NCBI RefSeq assembly: GCF_021655555.1
Contig: NZ_AP023086.1
Location: 1,436,001 to 1,500,000 of the forward strand
Reading direction: 5' to 3'
Length of the DNA: 64,000 nucleotides
Source of the DNA: Marinagarivorans cellulosilyticus
GTDB lineage: Bacteria > Pseudomonadota > Gammaproteobacteria > Pseudomonadales > Cellvibrionaceae
Shown here: positions 45,107 through 53,083 of the stretch, in pieces
Numbering within the stretch: position 1 is the first letter of the stretch
How the letters are laid out: every line of letters starts with the position of its first letter
Translations under genes and position numbers: made by a program
The notes under the pieces: generated by a model
Told to the model about the DNA's origin: nothing
Database searches by the model: none
What the model saw: only the letters and a program-made list of their open reading frames with translations

Positions 45107-45216
45107 GTTCAACCAAGCCATCATGCGGACAGCTTTTCCGTCGCTCGTTTTTGCGGCAAAAAAGACTGCCACAAAAACAACCAACTACAAAGCTGCTGCA
45201 TATGGCGGCGTTAGGG
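45107..45216 (+). other. attC2 recombination site
   Basis: A 110-base attC. R'' is GTTCAAC (45,107) and R' is GTTAGGG (45,210). The arms pair: CATCATGC and CAGCTTT near the left and their complements at the right, with GTTTTTG/CAAAAAC further in. The cassette's first bases TTGGAC (from attC1 R') nearly complement R'' (one mismatch). It marks the right end of cassette 2. Confidence 0.8.
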
Positions 45217-45248
45217 TATTAGGGCGATCTTTGGAGTCACTTAATTAA

Positions 45249-45875
45249 ATGTCTGATAACGATGAAAAACATTGGAAGTTTATAATTTCTATCTCTGTAA
45301 CTGTGATACTCGCTTTCTGCGGTTACTTATACACGTGGAATCAAGCCCGGAATGATGCGCAATATAACGCACAGCTTGAGCGTGTTAATAGCCAACTCAA
45401 AGAATTTTATGGGCCTCTTTATGTTCTAACGGAAGCTGAGGAGTTGTCTTTTGAGCAGTTTCTTAAGCATACAAGACCTAATCAAGGTCGTGCTTTTTGG
45501 AATGTAAATAACCCACCAAATGAGGAGCAAAAGAAAGCTTGGCGACAATGGATTAGCGCAGTGACAATTCCCAATTATGAGCGCATGGAATTAATAATTT
45601 TACAGCACTCAGATCTCATTATCGAAGATGACATCCCGAAGCCATTGCTCGACTTGTCTTCACATATTGCAGGCTATAAGCCCGTTTTAGCGGCGTGGAA
45701 GGGAGGTGATTATTCGAGGAATTGGTCATTTACCAACTTTCCTCAAGAGGTCAGATCTCACCTGAAAGAACGTTATGTTTTTCTAAAGAACAGGCAGCGT
45801 TCGTTAATTGGGCTGGTGACAGCAAGCAACCCTAACAAGCTAATGCATCCGACCGCTAAAGCGGCGGCTGATTAG
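45249..45875 (+). CDS. Cassette 3: membrane-anchored unknown protein
   Basis: A 208-residue protein with a single membrane helix at residues 9-26, a coiled-coil-like segment and a soluble C-terminal domain. The last residues (NKLMHPTAKAAAD) are encoded by the start and stem of attC3, so the protein ends in a tail supplied by the recombination site. It starts 39 bases after the attC2 core. Codon use is more AT-rich than the flanking chromosome. No family recognised. Confidence 0.65.
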   Translation: MSDNDEKHWKFIISISVTVILAFCGYLYTWNQARNDAQYNAQLERVNSQLKEFYGPLYVLTEAEELSFEQFLKHTRPNQGRAFWNVNNPPNEEQKKAWRQWISAVTIPNYERMELIILQHSDLIIEDDIPKPLLDLSSHIAGYKPVLAAWKGGDYSRNWSFTNFPQEVRSHLKERYVFLKNRQRSLIGLVTASNPNKLMHPTAKAAAD

Positions 45876-45885
45876 TGCGTTAGGT
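45830..45885 (+). other. attC3 recombination site
   Basis: A compact 56-base attC: R'' CCCTAAC at 45,830 and R' GTTAGGT at 45,879, with a strong inner stem (CCGACCGC / GCGGCGG) and outer CTAAT/ATTAG pairing. This short type is typical of Xanthomonas and Pseudomonas chromosomal integrons. R'' matches the cassette's own left end perfectly. Confidence 0.88.
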
Positions 45886-45892
45886 ACCAAAA

Positions 45893-46303
45893 ATGGATGA
45901 CCAGAGTATCCCTGGTAGAAACAAAAGCCCATACGGTTGGTGGGTCGCAACAATTATAGAGAGATTTCAATTTGATGATGAGGATCTTGACAATATGCGT
46001 AGGCGCTGTCGAGCCTTTTCAAATGTTGTGATATTAAAAGCTGACGATAGAGAGCATGCTTATCGCAAGGCCATAGAATATGGAAAGTGTGGTATCGAGG
46101 ATAAAAGTGACTGGTCAAATGGCAAAGGTCGTAAAGGTCGCTGGATATTCGAGGGGTTAAGCAGTCTTATACCTGTCTATGATGAGCTTGACCCTAATGG
46201 TACCGAAATACTGTTTGATGATGACGATGGTATAACTGTTGGTAGAGTTAAGTCTTGGATTCGTAAAAAAGAAGAGCTCGAGGCTTTTGATGACACTGAA
46301 TAA
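45893..46303 (+). CDS. Cassette 4: DUF4288-like protein
   Basis: A 136-residue cytoplasmic protein starting eight bases after the attC3 core. The pattern YGWWVATIIERF, VVILKADDREHAYRKAIEYGK and GRWIFEGLSSLIPVYDEL resembles DUF4288 proteins, which are often found beside immunity genes in bacterial conflict loci. Acidic C-terminus. Function unknown. Confidence 0.6.
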   Translation: MDDQSIPGRNKSPYGWWVATIIERFQFDDEDLDNMRRRCRAFSNVVILKADDREHAYRKAIEYGKCGIEDKSDWSNGKGRKGRWIFEGLSSLIPVYDELDPNGTEILFDDDDGITVGRVKSWIRKKEELEAFDDTE

Positions 46304-46306
46304 AGT

Positions 46307-46411
46307 ACCTAACCAAGCAATCTTGCGGAACTCCGTGAGCTGTCACCTTGTTTGCAAAAACACGCAAACAAGCCGCCATCCCACTCCGTCGCGCAAATTG
46401 CGGCGTTAGGT
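46307..46411 (+). other. attC4 recombination site
   Basis: A 105-base attC. R'' ACCTAAC (46,307) and R' GTTAGGT (46,405) are perfect complements of each other's class. Arms such as GCAATCTTGCG / GCGCAAATTGC and CTTGTTTGC / GCAAACAAG fold into a long imperfect hairpin. It separates cassettes 4 and 5. Confidence 0.9.
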
Positions 46412-46723
46412 ATTATCATGAACTACTCCTCTTCCGATGATATTGAAAAATCGCTAGACTTAACTGAGCAATTAATGCTTGGCTATTACAGAGAATATGA
46501 TCTTGTTTGGGATAGAAACAAGCGCAGAGAACTTTTAAGCTCAGCAGAGCATTATCACATCTCGGATGGAAATATTTTTGTTGGTTTCTTTGCGTTTTTC
46601 AAAAATGATGATCATATCTATGTTTGTGATCTGCAATTAACACCAGAGCATCAAAATAAGGGTGTGGGCAGTGCTGTAATGCAGCATATTATTAGTATTG
46701 CGTCATCATTCGGTTTAATGTCT

Positions 46724-46731
46724 ATAAAATT
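46724..46731. repeat. Target duplication, left side of ISL3 copy 2
   Basis: ATAAAATT, repeated at 48,088-48,095. Lies inside the GNAT gene. Confidence 0.9.
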
Positions 46732-48087
46732 GGCTCTTCTCCGCTTTAGTGAGGTGATCTAGTGGCTTCCATAGAACATGGATTGCTCGTCAGGCATCGA
46801 TGATTGCCTTATTTTTAGCTTGAAGTACTCGGTATCCTTGATGCCTCTTGCTCGCTTGCGAATCATGCCAATGCTGACATTGCCGGCTTCAATTCTGGCG
46901 CTAGTCAGCCCGTGTTTTCCGTAGTTACAAATGCCTACGCTATGCTTCCTTAGTGACTTTGCAAATTTCTTGAGATAGAGCATATTCGTCTGTTCCGCGA
47001 TGTCGCACCACTGCTCCAATGCATTCATCATGGCGTCATAATTCCCTGCATTCCACAAAGCTTGGAGCTGCTCTTTGAGTATATAAAGTGTATTGATATT
47101 GGAATTATTTTCGAGCAATGTCTGGAGTTTATTGGCTTGTTTATCATTTAACTTGTCGGCATTTTTTAACAACAGGTAGTGGGTACCTTTAAGCTGCTCT
47201 TTGCCTGCGCGATCCGCCTTTCTGAACTCGATCCTACGCTGATTGCTCATGGCTTTACTGTAGTTTTGCATCACATGAAACCGATCGAAAACAATGTCAG
47301 CATTAGGCAAGCATTCGCGTACCGATTTTTGATAGGCTGGCCCCATATCCATGGCTACCGCCTCTATGTTTTCAGCGGTTTGTGCTGGTAAGCGCTTTAG
47401 AAACGCTGTCAACACCTCGGCTTTACGGCCTGTCTCAACGCCAATTAAATGACCGGATTCCATGTCATAAATCACCGTCATATAATCATGGCCTTTGGCT
47501 CTAGCGACTTCATCGACCCCAAGATATTTTAAGTCAATTAATTTTTCAGGATTAAGTGCAGGCAACGTTTTCTCTAGGTGAAATTTATCCATATTTTTCA
47601 CCGTTTCCCATCGTAGCTTTAGGTGCCGACTGACCGTGCTGATACTCATATGGCGACACAATCCGCTCACCAACTGGCAAAATCTTTGAGTATAGCGATT
47701 GCCTGTATCGACAAATTCGCAAGCCTCCATTAGACGCCTACCGCAAGTCGTCACAACTTGAGCGAGCTCAACTTCCAAATAGCACTCGAAGCCACACAAA
47801 GGGACATCACGGATCGTTCTGCGCAAGTATCGGTTGATGTTGGCCGCCTCATTACTTGACGGGTCAATCGCTCTATAACGACGGTCTCGCTCGCAGTGTA
47901 TAGTCAATCTTTGCAGGGCCAAGTCATGCTGAACTTGTTTGACACGCTGACCAGGAAGGCTCAAAATTTTGCTGGAGATGTTAAGGCTCATATATTCGTT
48001 TAAGTGTAGTGGCGTGAGAACCTTACATTTCAACGGATATGGCGGGTCTTAGCATCTCTTTTCATCGCACTAAAGCGGAGAAGAGCC
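46732..48087 (-). mobile_element. ISL3-family insertion sequence, copy 2
   Basis: 1,356 bases, the same length as copy 1, in the opposite orientation. Terminal repeats read GGCTCTTCTCCGCTTTAGTG inward from both ends. Flanked by an 8-base duplication (ATAAAATT). It interrupts the GNAT cassette gene. Confidence 0.95.
46759..47991 (-). CDS. ISL3-family transposase, copy 2
   Basis: Same protein as the first copy apart from Glu for Lys in IHCERDRR (one base difference seen in that codon). The DDE core is intact. ATG at 47,991 preferred over the TTG at 48,033. Mobile and nearly identical copies 4.5 kb apart mean recent transposition within this region. Confidence 0.95.
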   Translation of the reverse strand: MSLNISSKILSLPGQRVKQVQHDLALQRLTIHCERDRRYRAIDPSSNEAANINRYLRRTIRDVPLCGFECYLEVELAQVVTTCGRRLMEACEFVDTGNRYTQRFCQLVSGLCRHMSISTVSRHLKLRWETVKNMDKFHLEKTLPALNPEKLIDLKYLGVDEVARAKGHDYMTVIYDMESGHLIGVETGRKAEVLTAFLKRLPAQTAENIEAVAMDMGPAYQKSVRECLPNADIVFDRFHVMQNYSKAMSNQRRIEFRKADRAGKEQLKGTHYLLLKNADKLNDKQANKLQTLLENNSNINTLYILKEQLQALWNAGNYDAMMNALEQWCDIAEQTNMLYLKKFAKSLRKHSVGICNYGKHGLTSARIEAGNVSIGMIRKRARGIKDTEYFKLKIRQSSMPDEQSMFYGSH

Positions 48088-48095
48088 ATAAAATT
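48088..48095. repeat. Target duplication, right side of ISL3 copy 2
   Basis: Second copy of ATAAAATT. Confidence 0.9.
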
Positions 48096-48198
48096 GTCCG
48101 TCTTTAAGTCCAATAGCGTCGCAATGCATCTTTATCGGCGTATTGGTTTTGTTGTGTCGGAAGAGGGTAAAATGGTTTATCGACTTAGCTATGAACTT

Positions 48199-48309
48199 AC
48201 CTAACAATCGCAACCAGCCGGAAATATTTTCCGTTCCTTGTTTTGCGGTCTACGCTACGCTACCGCAAAACAATCCACTCCAAATATTCCGCTGTTGCGG
48301 GCGTTATAT
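48199..48309 (+). other. attC5 recombination site
   Basis: A 111-base attC. R'' ACCTAAC (48,199) overlaps the GNAT stop and pairs with the cassette 5 left end; R' is GTTATAT (48,303). Arms CGCAAC, AGCCGGAAATATT and their complements AATATTCCGCTGTTGCG, with CTTGTTTTGCGGT / ACCGCAAAACAA further in, make a long hairpin. Confidence 0.88.
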
Positions 48310-48328
48310 GGAGCGAGAAAGTTGATCT

Positions 48329-49264
48329 ATGCCTGAAAAAAAGAACCAACATTTAGTTCCAGCATGTTATCTAAAGAATTTTGAAGCTGATGTTGCAAAA
48401 ATGCAAAAGCTAAACCCAAATTTCTCTCGTGGTGTTTATGTAAATAACAATAGACTTTCCGATAAGTGGAGGCTGAAATCCGTCAATAATAATATCTTTA
48501 CGAAATCATATTATTATACGTTACATGATGATGACGTTAGACAGCCAATAATCGAGAATTTTTTATCAAAAGTTGAAGGCGATTATGCCAAATATAGTAG
48601 TCAAGTAATAGGTGGTAACATCAATAACGAAAATCTATCATTCTTATCTTATTTTGTAACTCTACAGTTTATAAGAGTTGATAAGTTTATTGGTAGTGTT
48701 CAAGGCTCTTGGAATAAAGTCGCTGGCTGGATGGATGACTTTGAGGGTACGGATCATTACAAAGATGCACTAAAAGATATTGTGAAAAGAATGCTGCCTG
48801 AAGTCGACCTTGGAGGTATAGTTCATCCTTATGCTAAAATTCTCTTGAACAAAACCAATTTCCCATTTATAACATCGGATAGTCCTGTCGTAAGGAAGGA
48901 TATGAATATCACCGATGCATATAAAATAATACCACGGCGCTATTTGAGAAACACTACAAACGAAAGTAAAGAGTACCCATGTTTTTTCCTACCTTTAAGC
49001 CCCAATCTGGCATATATATCCCTTGAATTAATTGAACATTCAAATGAATTGGTTTATTCCTATGAAGACTTGGAGAATATATTTTACTTGAATTACAACA
49101 CAATCATAAATTCACACGAACTTGTTTACTCACCGATTGAAGAGCCAATGAAAGCTGAGCGTGAGTTATCGGAGTACCTATCTAGAAAAGTTGCAACTTT
49201 TGTAAAAATATATACAGAGACAAAACGTATAATTGAGGGTGGCGCTATTGTGGCCAATGAATAA
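48329..49264 (+). CDS. Cassette 6: DUF4238 protein
   Basis: A 311-residue cytoplasmic protein beginning MPEKKNQHLVPACYLKNF, the signature of DUF4238 (NQHxVPxxYLKxF). Such genes are frequent in integron cassettes and genomic islands, often near defence genes; function unknown. The coding sequence is clearly more AT-rich than the flanking chromosome, a sign of transfer. No attC follows: no RYYYAAC/GTTRRRY pair is seen after the stop, so the cassette has lost its right end or marks the end of the array. Confidence 0.75.
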   Translation: MPEKKNQHLVPACYLKNFEADVAKMQKLNPNFSRGVYVNNNRLSDKWRLKSVNNNIFTKSYYYTLHDDDVRQPIIENFLSKVEGDYAKYSSQVIGGNINNENLSFLSYFVTLQFIRVDKFIGSVQGSWNKVAGWMDDFEGTDHYKDALKDIVKRMLPEVDLGGIVHPYAKILLNKTNFPFITSDSPVVRKDMNITDAYKIIPRRYLRNTTNESKEYPCFFLPLSPNLAYISLELIEHSNELVYSYEDLENIFYLNYNTIINSHELVYSPIEEPMKAERELSEYLSRKVATFVKIYTETKRIIEGGAIVANE

Positions 49265-49354
49265 TTTGGGACACCCCAAACACTCCGACGAGCGGCCTAG
49301 CATTAAAAGGAAGTTTTGCTATACCTAAATGAGAGCTGCTTGTTGGAGGTTGCC

Positions 49355-50395
49355 GTGACTAAGCCCAGAAAGTTAATCATGTCGTTGGATCAAACCTCTT
49401 GGTACCACTGCTATTGTAGGGCGGTGCGTCGTGGTTGGCTATTTGGGGAGGATAGTTTAACAGGTAAGGATTATTCGCATCGTAAGGTGTGGGTAACGGA
49501 TAAATTAGCTGAACTAGGCGATATTTTTGCGATAGATGTGGCGGCTTATGCGGTTATGTCAAATCACTACCACCTTGTGCTGCATATGGATAAGCCCAAG
49601 GTCGATGGTTGGAGTGATAAGACTGTTATTCGCCGTTGGATGAAGCTGTTTAAAGGCCATGACTTAACGCTTAAAGTCTTGAATAATAAAGTGTTAAGCC
49701 AAGCCGAACAGTGGAAGGCCGACGAATTAATTGCTGAGTGGCGCAGTCGATTATGCGACATTAGCTGGTTTATGCGTTGTTTAAATGAACATATCGCACG
49801 ACTCGCAAACGCGGAAGATAAATGTACTGGCCGTTTTTGGGAGGGCCGCTTTAAAAGCCAGGCTTTACTCGACGAGCAGGCGATTATTACCTGCATGGCA
49901 TATGTCGATTTAAACCCTGTGCGCGCTGGCATGGCGGAGCTGCCAGAAACCAGTGACTTTACGGCCATTCAACAGCGCATTCAGTCTTTGAATAAACCCG
50001 CTAAAACAGCTAAAGATAAAGATAAAAAGCCCGTTAGGTTGGCCAATTTCTGTAAACCACCTAAAAAGAATCACCTTCCCACTGCCGATTCTGCAGACCA
50101 AGGGCAGCGTTCTACAGGTGTTATTCCCTTTTACTGGCGCGATTATCTTGAGCTCATCGACTGGACGGGGCGAGCTATTCTGCCCAATAAGAGTGGCGCC
50201 ATCGCACTTGCATCGCCTAAAATATTACAGCGTCTAGAAATTGGCGTGGATGACTGGCTAGAAAATATGCCCCGTATTGAAAAAGACTTTCATCACTGTA
50301 TTGGCCGCTGTGATTCCATAAAACCTTGTGCAGAAAAGCTTGATCAATGCTGGGTTAAAGGATTAGGCGCTGCCCGGCGATTGTTTGGTTGTTAG
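49355..50395 (+). CDS. REP-associated (Y1 HUH) transposase
   Basis: A 346-residue protein of the IS200-like Y1 family (RAYT): YHCYCRAVRRGWLFGED, the HUH motif in NHYHLVLH, and a Tyr in MAYVDLNPVRAGM typical of these proteins. The C-terminal 140 residues are a family-specific extension. GTG start at 49,355 has GGAGG just upstream. These proteins act on REP-type hairpins; no REP cluster flanks this gene. It lies 90 bases beyond the last cassette. Confidence 0.82.
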   Translation: MTKPRKLIMSLDQTSWYHCYCRAVRRGWLFGEDSLTGKDYSHRKVWVTDKLAELGDIFAIDVAAYAVMSNHYHLVLHMDKPKVDGWSDKTVIRRWMKLFKGHDLTLKVLNNKVLSQAEQWKADELIAEWRSRLCDISWFMRCLNEHIARLANAEDKCTGRFWEGRFKSQALLDEQAIITCMAYVDLNPVRAGMAELPETSDFTAIQQRIQSLNKPAKTAKDKDKKPVRLANFCKPPKKNHLPTADSADQGQRSTGVIPFYWRDYLELIDWTGRAILPNKSGAIALASPKILQRLEIGVDDWLENMPRIEKDFHHCIGRCDSIKPCAEKLDQCWVKGLGAARRLFGC

Positions 50396-51026
50396 AAACT
50401 ACTCCGTTGTGCCGATACCATAGGCCCCATTATGTTGGTGGGTTTGTATTTGATGTGTAATCGGCATCTCTCCACGAAAAACCATCTCTTTTTCGAGAAA
50501 AATTGTATTATTACTCAATCGTGATATCTACAGTTTGAGCTCGTCGGTGGGCATTACACTTTAAATAAATTAGTTTTGGGTGTCCTGTAAAATTTATGTA
50601 GGATTAGGAAAAAGCGCCAAGGAATATCCCTTGCGGTTATTTTTATGGATGTCCCCAATTGACAATTTTCCCAATTGCCATTGCCTATAAATTAAGGGGG
50701 CGGGGTGGTGTATACATTAATAATTCTATTCTGTTAAAAATTGTACATTTTGTGCAGGCGTCACAGTGTTTTTTCAATGGGTGTGTTGTAATTATCTTAG
50801 AAACCGTATTTGAATCATTAACGCCTACGCAGCCCCTTGGCGCACCTCGCGCGTGATAAAAACGATTCGTTGCCAATAAGATGACCAAACATGTTTACCG
50901 CATGCCATGTATCCCTTGGGAATTCGCATTTGTTTGATTCTCAACTGCGGTTTTCGGAATAATTGTGGTTGTGGGCTGGGGATTACTTGGCAATAGAGTG
51001 TATTTTAGTTTTATAGGGAGAAAAGT
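50396..51026. other. Intergenic region, no gene seen
   Basis: About 630 bases between the Y1 transposase and the lipoprotein. It holds only short reading frames without homology signs. The promoter of the following lipoprotein presumably lies in its right part, with the ribosome site GGGAGAAA before the ATG at 51,027. Confidence 0.5.
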
Positions 51027-51818
51027 ATGAGTAGTTTGAGAAGCGGTGTATTTATTGTGGTATGCGCCTCAACTTTGTTAGCGTGTGATGGAGGGGAGGT
51101 TCCTCTGAGTTGTAGTGGTTTGGATGGGCGAACGTTTATCTCAACTCAAATAGCGCCAAACATCCATGGTGGTTTTTCTGGTCATATTACAATAATGTTT
51201 TCCGAGGCTACTGCTGAGATAAATACCGGAAGCCCAACAAGTCTTTCCGCAGACTACCAGTGCCAATATAATCAATTATCATTGTTTATTGGTGATCAGC
51301 CTGAGCAGAAAATCACAATCAATCCAGCTGGCTTCGAGGCGCATATCGAAAATATTGGTTTGCAGCTATTTGAAGCCCTGCCTAGAAATGTTGAAGCAAG
51401 CTGTCAAATTCCCCACGGTACCGCCTTATTGGCCGATCACCCGTCACGCGCTCCCTTTGATTATTTGATTTTCCATGCTTTTCAATCGAAGGTTGATCTT
51501 CAAAAAGGAGGTTTTTTGGAAACCTATGAGGTGGACTGCGATACGGGCAATTTACACTTTCATAAGAACTTTTCTGATGAAAGCCCTATAGAATCGGTTA
51601 TTAAATACGAAGGCTTTGATGTTAGTGAGTACTCGCTTGATTATCAGGGGCATGATGTTGCGTACAAAGAAACAGAGGGTGGGTTTGGTAACTGCCTACA
51701 AGGCGGGGACCCCGTTTGTGCAATGACGCCAAACGGCGACTATTTGGTGTTTCCAAATATTTGCTCGGTTATGCAAGTTAAGGCAATAGAGCTTTCCGCC
51801 TCGCAATGTTCGCTGTGA
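51027..51818 (+). CDS. Predicted lipoprotein, unknown
   Basis: A 263-residue protein with signal and lipobox LLAC, and several Cys residues in the mature part (YQCQYN, SCQIPHG, NCLQGG, VCAMT, NICSV) that could form disulfides. The body is beta-rich with no motif I recognise. It lies alone, followed by repeats. Confidence 0.6.
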   Translation: MSSLRSGVFIVVCASTLLACDGGEVPLSCSGLDGRTFISTQIAPNIHGGFSGHITIMFSEATAEINTGSPTSLSADYQCQYNQLSLFIGDQPEQKITINPAGFEAHIENIGLQLFEALPRNVEASCQIPHGTALLADHPSRAPFDYLIFHAFQSKVDLQKGGFLETYEVDCDTGNLHFHKNFSDESPIESVIKYEGFDVSEYSLDYQGHDVAYKETEGGFGNCLQGGDPVCAMTPNGDYLVFPNICSVMQVKAIELSASQCSL

Positions 51819-51890
51819 GCTAATGCTGTTGATTAGTCGTCATAGAAAGGCCAGAGTATATATGGGGTCTCATTCCCGCCAACCATAATA

Positions 51891-51932
51891 TGGTCGTCTC
51901 TAAAAATAGTGATTATTTTTGTGAGAGCGTTA
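51891..51932 (-). repeat. Solo end of MITE-like element
   Basis: GTCTCTAAAAATAGTGATTA and following bases match the right end of the element at 52,183-52,322 read in reverse complement. Only one end is recognisable. Confidence 0.5.
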
Positions 51933-52182
51933 CACTTAAATACTCGGCGTAACCATCAGCCCCGAGATGGTCTTTGTTGCCCAGAATGGTTTTTATGCAA
52001 TGCAGAAGTGCTTGCCTGTCCTTACGCTCTCAAAAAATTACGATGAAGATGGGGTGCGCACTCAAATTTCTGCCGAGACGGCTGCTCCAAAAAATTTATT
52101 ACCACGTATTTGTTGTAAAAATCCGAGCAGCCGCGAGTCTAATGCGTGTGGGCTATTGGCTGGTTATGCTTTGTAATATCAT

Positions 52183-52322
52183 GGGCATCTCTAAAAATGC
52201 ACTTTTTCCGTGATAGCTGCGTCAGCTCCGTCCTCGAGTCCTCATTTACACCACGTAAACTGCGGCTCTCCGGGCGGTGCTTCTTTGCTCGCACAAAAAA
52301 ATTACTATTTTTAGAGGTGCCC
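52183..52322. repeat. MITE-like element, copy 1
   Basis: A 140-base element bounded by 16-base inverted repeats (GGGCATCTCTAAAAAT / ATTTTTAGAGGTGCCC, one mismatch). It encodes nothing. It is upstream of tetR. Confidence 0.75.
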
Positions 52323-52356
52323 TCATGTTAGTAAGGTGTATTTTAGGGGAGGTACA

Positions 52357-52905
52357 ATGGCTTGGGCGGAACAGCATAAAATTCAGTCGCGCGAACGTAT
52401 TGTTGATAGCGCGGCGCAGCTATTTACCCAGAAAGGTTTTGACTCGGTATCAATTGATGAGGTAATGCAGCTTGCGGGTTTAACACGCGGTGCTTTTTAT
52501 GCTCACTTTAAAAACAAAGCGCAGCTATATCAATGTGCGATTATTGCAGGGGCTAAGCAGGCCAAAGTTGTGCTGGAAAAAGCTGATAATTTTGATGCGC
52601 CGAGCATGGCTGAGCACTACTTACGCATTGGTGATGTTAATAACCCTTCAAGTTTTTGCCCGCTCGCTTTTTTTGTAACAGATATGACCCAGCGCAATAG
52701 TGAAATTCGCAGTACTTATACGCAAGCGCTTAAAGGCTATATTGAAATATTAGAAAGCATGTCGCTGTCCCCGAATAAAGCAAGGCAAGCTTCGGTGATG
52801 ATGATTGGTGGTTTGGCTTTGTCGCGAGCAATTACCGATGAGGTATTACGTGAGGAATTATTGCAATCGTGCTTAGAGGCCGTTCGTTTATTGGTTGACG
52901 GTTAG
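52357..52905 (+). CDS. TetR-family transcriptional regulator
   Basis: A 182-residue repressor with the TetR helix-turn-helix (RIVDSAAQLFTQKGFDSVSIDEVMQLAGLTRGAFYAHF). The C-terminal ligand domain has a Cys in SSFCPLAF. GGGGAGG lies four bases before the ATG. No obvious target gene is adjacent; the gene is bracketed by two copies of a MITE-like repeat. Confidence 0.9.
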   Translation: MAWAEQHKIQSRERIVDSAAQLFTQKGFDSVSIDEVMQLAGLTRGAFYAHFKNKAQLYQCAIIAGAKQAKVVLEKADNFDAPSMAEHYLRIGDVNNPSSFCPLAFFVTDMTQRNSEIRSTYTQALKGYIEILESMSLSPNKARQASVMMIGGLALSRAITDEVLREELLQSCLEAVRLLVDG

Positions 52906-52941
52906 GTATTGCAATCCCTTGGGCGTGCTTTTTAAACTTAA

Positions 52942-53063
52942 GGGCGTGTCTAAAAATGCATTTTTTCCGCTTAACCATCCACGGATGAAGGATATGCAGA
53001 AAGTTGCCTGGAGCCACTGCTGTCCTTGTTCTCGCAAAAAAACGACTATTTTTAGAGGTGGCC
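52942..53063. repeat. MITE-like element, copy 2
   Basis: A 122-base element with the same ends as copy 1 (GGGCGTGTCTAAAAATGCATT / CGACTATTTTTAGAGGTGGCC) but a different middle. Downstream of tetR. Confidence 0.7.
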
Positions 53064-53083
53064 TAATGGTGCTTTTGTGATTG

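Larger units (their letters stand above)
46418..48204 (+). pseudogene. Cassette 5: GNAT acetyltransferase split by ISL3
   Basis: The 5' half (46,418-46,731) encodes an N-acetyltransferase with DLQLTPEHQNKGVGSAVMQHI, the acetyl-CoA loop. Removing the ISL3 element and one copy of its target duplication joins it to the 3' half (48,096-48,204), giving ...SIKLSVFKSNSVAMHLYRRIGF, the rest of the GNAT fold, and a stop overlapping attC5 R''. So the gene is intact apart from the insertion. Before it was hit it encoded about 139 residues. Substrate unknown. Confidence 0.88.
51819..52356. other. Intergenic region with repeat remnants
   Basis: No gene seen. It contains a partial copy of a MITE-like end (about 51,891-51,932) and a complete element (52,183-52,322), and ends with the promoter of the tetR gene. 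Confidence 0.6.
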
